DNA of 64,000 nt from Chitinophaga japonensis. Its GTDB lineage: Bacteria > Bacteroidota > Bacteroidia > Chitinophagales > Chitinophagaceae. The DNA lies in assembly GCF_007830125.1 (NCBI RefSeq), contig NZ_VLLG01000002.1, forward strand, positions 320,985 through 384,984. Reading direction: 5' to 3'. The notes under the pieces are model-generated. The model had not been told where the DNA came from. It saw only the letters and a program-made list of their open reading frames with translations, and made no database searches. Below are positions 61,901 to 64,000 of the stretch, piece after piece (the stretch's first letter is position 1; every line of letters begins with the position of its first letter). Both the position numbers and the translations under genes were made by a program.

Positions 61901-62513
61901 CGGCGGAAGGCAGGACCAGGGTATAAGCGCCGGTGGCATTGCTCACCGCCCCGGTTTTCCCGTCCCTGGACCGGATATTTACCCCGATCAGCGGCTCTCC
62001 CTTCTCATCGGTCACCCGACCGCGTACCACTACCTGCTCATCGCCCCTGGCGGCAGCCGCCAGTTGCCCGGCATTGTTGTTGCCGGCCCTGAGGCGGTAG
62101 ATCACGATCTTTTCTTTCAGCACCTGGTAACCAAAACCGGTTTCGGACAGTATCCTTGTCAGCACCGCAGCTACTGTTCTGTCCCTGAACGTAGCGGTAA
62201 TTCTTTTGCGGGACCTTCTCAGTTCCAGCGCATCGTACATAAAACGGGCATTGAGCGCGCCCTCTATTTTCTGCACGGCGCCAAACAGGTCATCGTTGCT
62301 CAGCGTTACAGATATTTTCTTCTCTGTAAGGTTTTCCACCTGGGCAAAGACCCAATGCGGGAGCAGGCATATCACCAAGCCTGCTATCAGCATACCTCCC
62401 CGCCGTTGTATGCTGTTGCCCCCATTTGTAAAAAGTGTTTTTTTCCGGTACATATTTTTGTTATCTGGTTGTTTTGCGATTGGTTGTTTTATGCTTTGTT
62501 CATTTTTGCGCAT
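58923..62513 (-). CDS. SusC-family TonB-dependent transducer with STN domain
   Basis: About 1196 residues from the ATG at 62513 (MRKNEQSIKQPIAKQ); the ATG at 62453 (MYRKKTLF) is an alternative, and an ORF extension to 62630 overlaps the preceding gene. A signal helix precedes an STN domain (VENLTEKKISVTLSNDDLFGAVQKIEGALNARFMY), which signals to a FecR anti-sigma factor. Then a carboxypeptidase-regulatory-like domain (VVVRGRVTDEKGEPLIGVNIRS), the TonB-box-like LDEVVVTAL, plug (EALIVVDGVVINQGS; AALYGQRGANGALIITT) and barrel to FGFNLVVGL. It imports the operon's substrate and reports its presence. The FecR gene lies 71 bases upstream. Confidence 0.95.
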   Translation of the reverse strand: MRKNEQSIKQPIAKQPDNKNMYRKKTLFTNGGNSIQRRGGMLIAGLVICLLPHWVFAQVENLTEKKISVTLSNDDLFGAVQKIEGALNARFMYDALELRRSRKRITATFRDRTVAAVLTRILSETGFGYQVLKEKIVIYRLRAGNNNAGQLAAAARGDEQVVVRGRVTDEKGEPLIGVNIRSRDGKTGAVSNATGAYTLVLPSAGTTLVFSFLGYINREITVDKTQTLDLQMLPDPKALDEVVVTALNIPREEKTLGYATTTVQGEELTNAMSANWTDALSGKVAGLNLVRSGAGPTGSNKIILRGENNLTGDNEALIVVDGVVINQGSARRSAVDGESSYGTSSDNMPADYGSGLNDINPEDIESVTVLKGPGAAALYGQRGANGALIITTKSGSKKRKGLGVTFSSNAAMEQVNRWPDMQFEYGQGLDGADYYSYGTYVDGASTSGTSSAYGPKFDGQLFYQYDPVTQARGEERTPWVAYPGKINKFFETGQTFTNTISVDGGTDKTSARFSLTNVNNKWIIPNTGYSRNTVSMSVSTKVNDKLRISSKVNYTNKSSDNLPSSGYGNQSIMYWYIFWQPNADLDWLRNYWVNGQEGRKIKYPYSTYPENPYAVAYEFINRSNRHGVTGNIQATYDFTNKLSLMLRTSMDFAYEQRAQERPYDAGAKLPKGSYRTQNIFSMEASSDFLLKYATDINSDIDISVSLGGSLLRNRYNKDETRADSLTYPGLYTMANAAGPLVTMPWKSRYAINSFYGLISMGYKNYLFMDLTARQDWNSVLATPERTENAGFFYPSANLSFVASEAYRLPGYISFAKLRFSVSGVGSGGTKPYLTAYNYATAGSLYNGGLQNPSLLANPDLRPLRTISYEVGTNVKMFGNRLGFDLALYTGTTKDQILERVIDRSSGYAKQLINAGQVNNKGIEVAVNGTPVRTKKGFTWNSSIVFSANRNKIVELADSSVVLRTGPVGGGQIVARVGGSMGDLYGRGYVRGPDGQVVYDAKTGFALISQDVQYLGNTIPKWKLGFINDFQYKQFSLHLQFDAQYGAVAHSLMHYKMSEQGKLTKTLPGRYNGIIGNGVVADGDGKYRPNDVIATDIDEYYRSHYGADNAEGSTFRTDFVKFREARLAYTFSSGLTRRIGLQRLTLGVYGRNLYIWSKWPMFDPEFGTLSGTDIVQGFEIAQFPSTRTFGFNLVVGL

Positions 62514-62584
62514 ACGATGTCCTGTCCCATTGATCCCAATGAAAAAATTGATTGTCTGAATATTTGCAAGGTTCCGGCTGTTGC

Positions 62585-63559
62585 TTATGGATAGGCTACA
62601 GTAATAACTCCTGTTGCTGTCCGTTCCCAATGTATCCCTGTGGTCAGTGCCAGGGCTGTCATCATATCGTCCAAACTGTCGTTATTGGTAAAATCGCCGG
62701 AGAACTGTTTGCCGGACGGTCCGGCGGGCAGTTCCAGCGCTACATTCCACTTTTGTGCGATCACTTTTAACACCTGTTCCAGCGGCGCTTCCGTAAAGGA
62801 CAGGCTATGCTGTGTCCAGGCCATTACCTGCTGCGCGTCTACGGGTTGCAGGCTGGCTTTCCGGGATTGCTTGTTATACAGTACCTGCAGGCCGGGCTTT
62901 AATTCCGCCAGGGGCTGCTCATCCGCGGCTACCCTTACCCTGCCCGTCACTACGCTTACGGTGGCCTGGGCCGGCTGCTCATTCACTACGAACGAGGTGC
63001 CCAGTACGGTAATGTCCAGGGAAGCAGTATGTACAATGAAGGGCTTCTCCCCGTCTTTGGCTACTTCAAAAAATGCGCTTCCTTCCAGGTTCACGGAGCG
63101 CTGGCCGCCCCGGTACGCCACGGGGTAGCTGATGGAGGCGCCGGTGTTCAGGATCACCAGGGTCTGGTCCGGCAGTTGCACCCTTTTTATTTCATAGGGC
63201 CCGGCTTTGACGATCCGGCGGGCTACGGGGGCGATATTGTCGGCCAGTTGGTAGCGGAACACCCATCCCAGCGCACCGGTGGTGGCCACGATGATGAGCG
63301 CGGCGGCTACGCGCACAAAACGCCCGGAAAGGCTACGGAGCAGGCCACGGCCGGTCGGCGGTGCGGCGGCTTCCGGCCGGGTGATGGCCTGCAGCCTGGG
63401 CAGCAATTTAGCGGCAATGATCCTTCTGCGCTCTTCCGTCAACTGGTAATCATTGCTTTCCGTTTGCCGGAACCATTGCTCTACCAGCGCCAGATCCTCA
63501 TCGGTGGCCTGACCGTTCAGGTAGCGCTGTATGACCTTTTCAAATCCGTTTATGTCCAT
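62585..63559 (-). CDS. FecR-family anti-sigma factor
   Basis: 324 residues. N-terminal cytoplasmic part (1-80) with the DUF4880-like ATDEDLALVEQWFRQTE; one membrane helix (about 84-105, VAAALIIVATTGALGWVF). The periplasmic FecR domain follows (GPYEIKRVQLPDQTLVILNTGASISYP; FIVHTASLDITVLGTSFVV), and a C-terminal STN-like domain (SLSFTEAPLEQVLKVIAQKWNVALEL). It receives the signal from the STN domain of the downstream SusC and should hold an ECF sigma factor. No sigma gene is found directly upstream; that side holds 200 bases of gap and a divergent methyltransferase gene. Confidence 0.94.
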   Translation of the reverse strand: MDINGFEKVIQRYLNGQATDEDLALVEQWFRQTESNDYQLTEERRRIIAAKLLPRLQAITRPEAAAPPTGRGLLRSLSGRFVRVAAALIIVATTGALGWVFRYQLADNIAPVARRIVKAGPYEIKRVQLPDQTLVILNTGASISYPVAYRGGQRSVNLEGSAFFEVAKDGEKPFIVHTASLDITVLGTSFVVNEQPAQATVSVVTGRVRVAADEQPLAELKPGLQVLYNKQSRKASLQPVDAQQVMAWTQHSLSFTEAPLEQVLKVIAQKWNVALELPAGPSGKQFSGDFTNNDSLDDMMTALALTTGIHWERTATGVITVAYP

Positions 63560-63733
63560 TCAGGGCGTCTTTATATATAAGTCCGGTAAAAATGCTTTTT
63601 AACCATAGGGGAATGTTAAGCAATTATTAAGTGATGCAGATCTGCCGGCAGGACAAGAGGAAATTGCTGTTGGGGAACAGCAAATGGGGGCTCCCAACCC
63701 CGGCGAGGCAGTCAGACAGCTTTAGATTTTCTC

Positions 63734-63741
63734 TACATTTG
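63734..63741 (+). promoter_or_regulatory. Possible -7 element of the methyltransferase gene
   Basis: TACATTTG fits TAnnTTTG and lies 18 bases before the start codon. No -33 TTTG is seen at the expected distance, so the match is partial. Confidence 0.35.
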
Positions 63742-63759
63742 TTAGAGGATTCCGCCAAT

Positions 63760-64000
63760 ATGGAAAACGAAAAAAACAACGCTTTTAAAGCATACAATGT
63801 CATCGCCGACTGGTTTTCTGAAAACCGGTACCAGGGAGTAATGGAGCAAGCCTACCTTGACAGCCTGGTTGAGATCACAGGCAAGGGAGCGGACGTGCTG
63901 GATCTTGGCTGCGGAACCGGGGCGCCCATCATGAGATACCTGTTAAGCAAGGGAATGCAGGTAACGGGGGTGGATGCCAGCTACCGCATGCTGGACATTG
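63760..64000 (+). CDS. SAM-dependent methyltransferase, cut by the window edge
   Basis: 80 codons visible from the ATG at 63760 (MENEKNNAFKAYNVIADWF); the C-terminus lies beyond the window. The class I SAM-binding motif is plain: VLDLGCGTGAPIMRYLLSKG (glycine-rich loop) followed by VTGVDASYRML with the acidic residue that holds the ribose. The FKAYNVIADWFSENR opening is seen in small-molecule methyltransferases of the UbiE/Methyltransf_25 type. Substrate unknown. It is divergent from the FecR operon. Confidence 0.88.
   Translation, partial: MENEKNNAFKAYNVIADWFSENRYQGVMEQAYLDSLVEITGKGADVLDLGCGTGAPIMRYLLSKGMQVTGVDASYRMLDI

Overview
The window looks like a chromosomal segment of a Bacteroidota bacterium, most likely Chitinophagaceae (Chitinophaga-like). 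The evidence is two SusC/SusD pairs, a chitinase ending in a type IX secretion sorting domain, FecR regulation of a TonB transducer, promoters of the TTTG-N19/20-TAnnTTTG type, and a leader peptide of the pinensin (class I lanthipeptide) kind. No search was run, so all family names rest on motifs read by eye.

Layout. 1-7.9 kb: a partial DUF1800 protein, an unassigned RNA gene (promoter, nested helices, terminator, and a 37-codon ORF inside), an S24/LexA-like repressor with twin operators, a DinB protein, an FtsX-type ABC permease and a thiolase. 7.9-18.5 kb: an integrative mobilizable element of about 10.5 kb in the 3' end of tRNA-Lys(CTT). It carries a large serine recombinase, MobA/MobC-type mobilization genes with a candidate oriT, a CHC2/TOPRIM primase and AT-rich cargo: a GIY-YIG-like protein, a lone receiver domain, a HEPN zinc-ribbon protein facing a zinc-ribbon PLD-fold protein, and a GC-rich interleaved inverted repeat. 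It splits the tRNA from its presumed terminator.

18.8-28.6 kb: pirin, isochorismatase-like hydrolase, Crp/Fnr regulator, RidA, a GATase1-AraC regulator, GAPDH, a serine beta-lactamase-like hydrolase, an orphan lanthipeptide-like precursor, a nucleoside hydrolase and a DUF4136 lipoprotein. 28.6-36 kb: a T9SS GH18 chitinase divergent from a SusC/SusD pair, probably a chitin-use locus. 36-49.6 kb: regulators, an NmrA-like reductase, a PQQ-like propeller lipoprotein, a small metallopeptidase, a GH43 enzyme, a heme c/HEAT-repeat lipoprotein, a SPL-like radical SAM protein and an SPW membrane protein.

49.7-53.6 kb: a five-gene unit joining three secreted or outer-membrane proteins to a two-component system. 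54.3-63.6 kb: a FecR - STN-SusC - SusD - DUF5689 - metallophosphoesterase operon, probably for uptake of phosphoester substrates, without an adjacent ECF sigma gene. The window ends in a partial methyltransferase.

The points that seem most worth following are the RNA at about 1.97-2.24 kb, the HEPN/PLD cargo pair, the interleaved repeat in the element, the recombinase whose C-terminus should change on excision, and the orphan lanthipeptide-like precursor.
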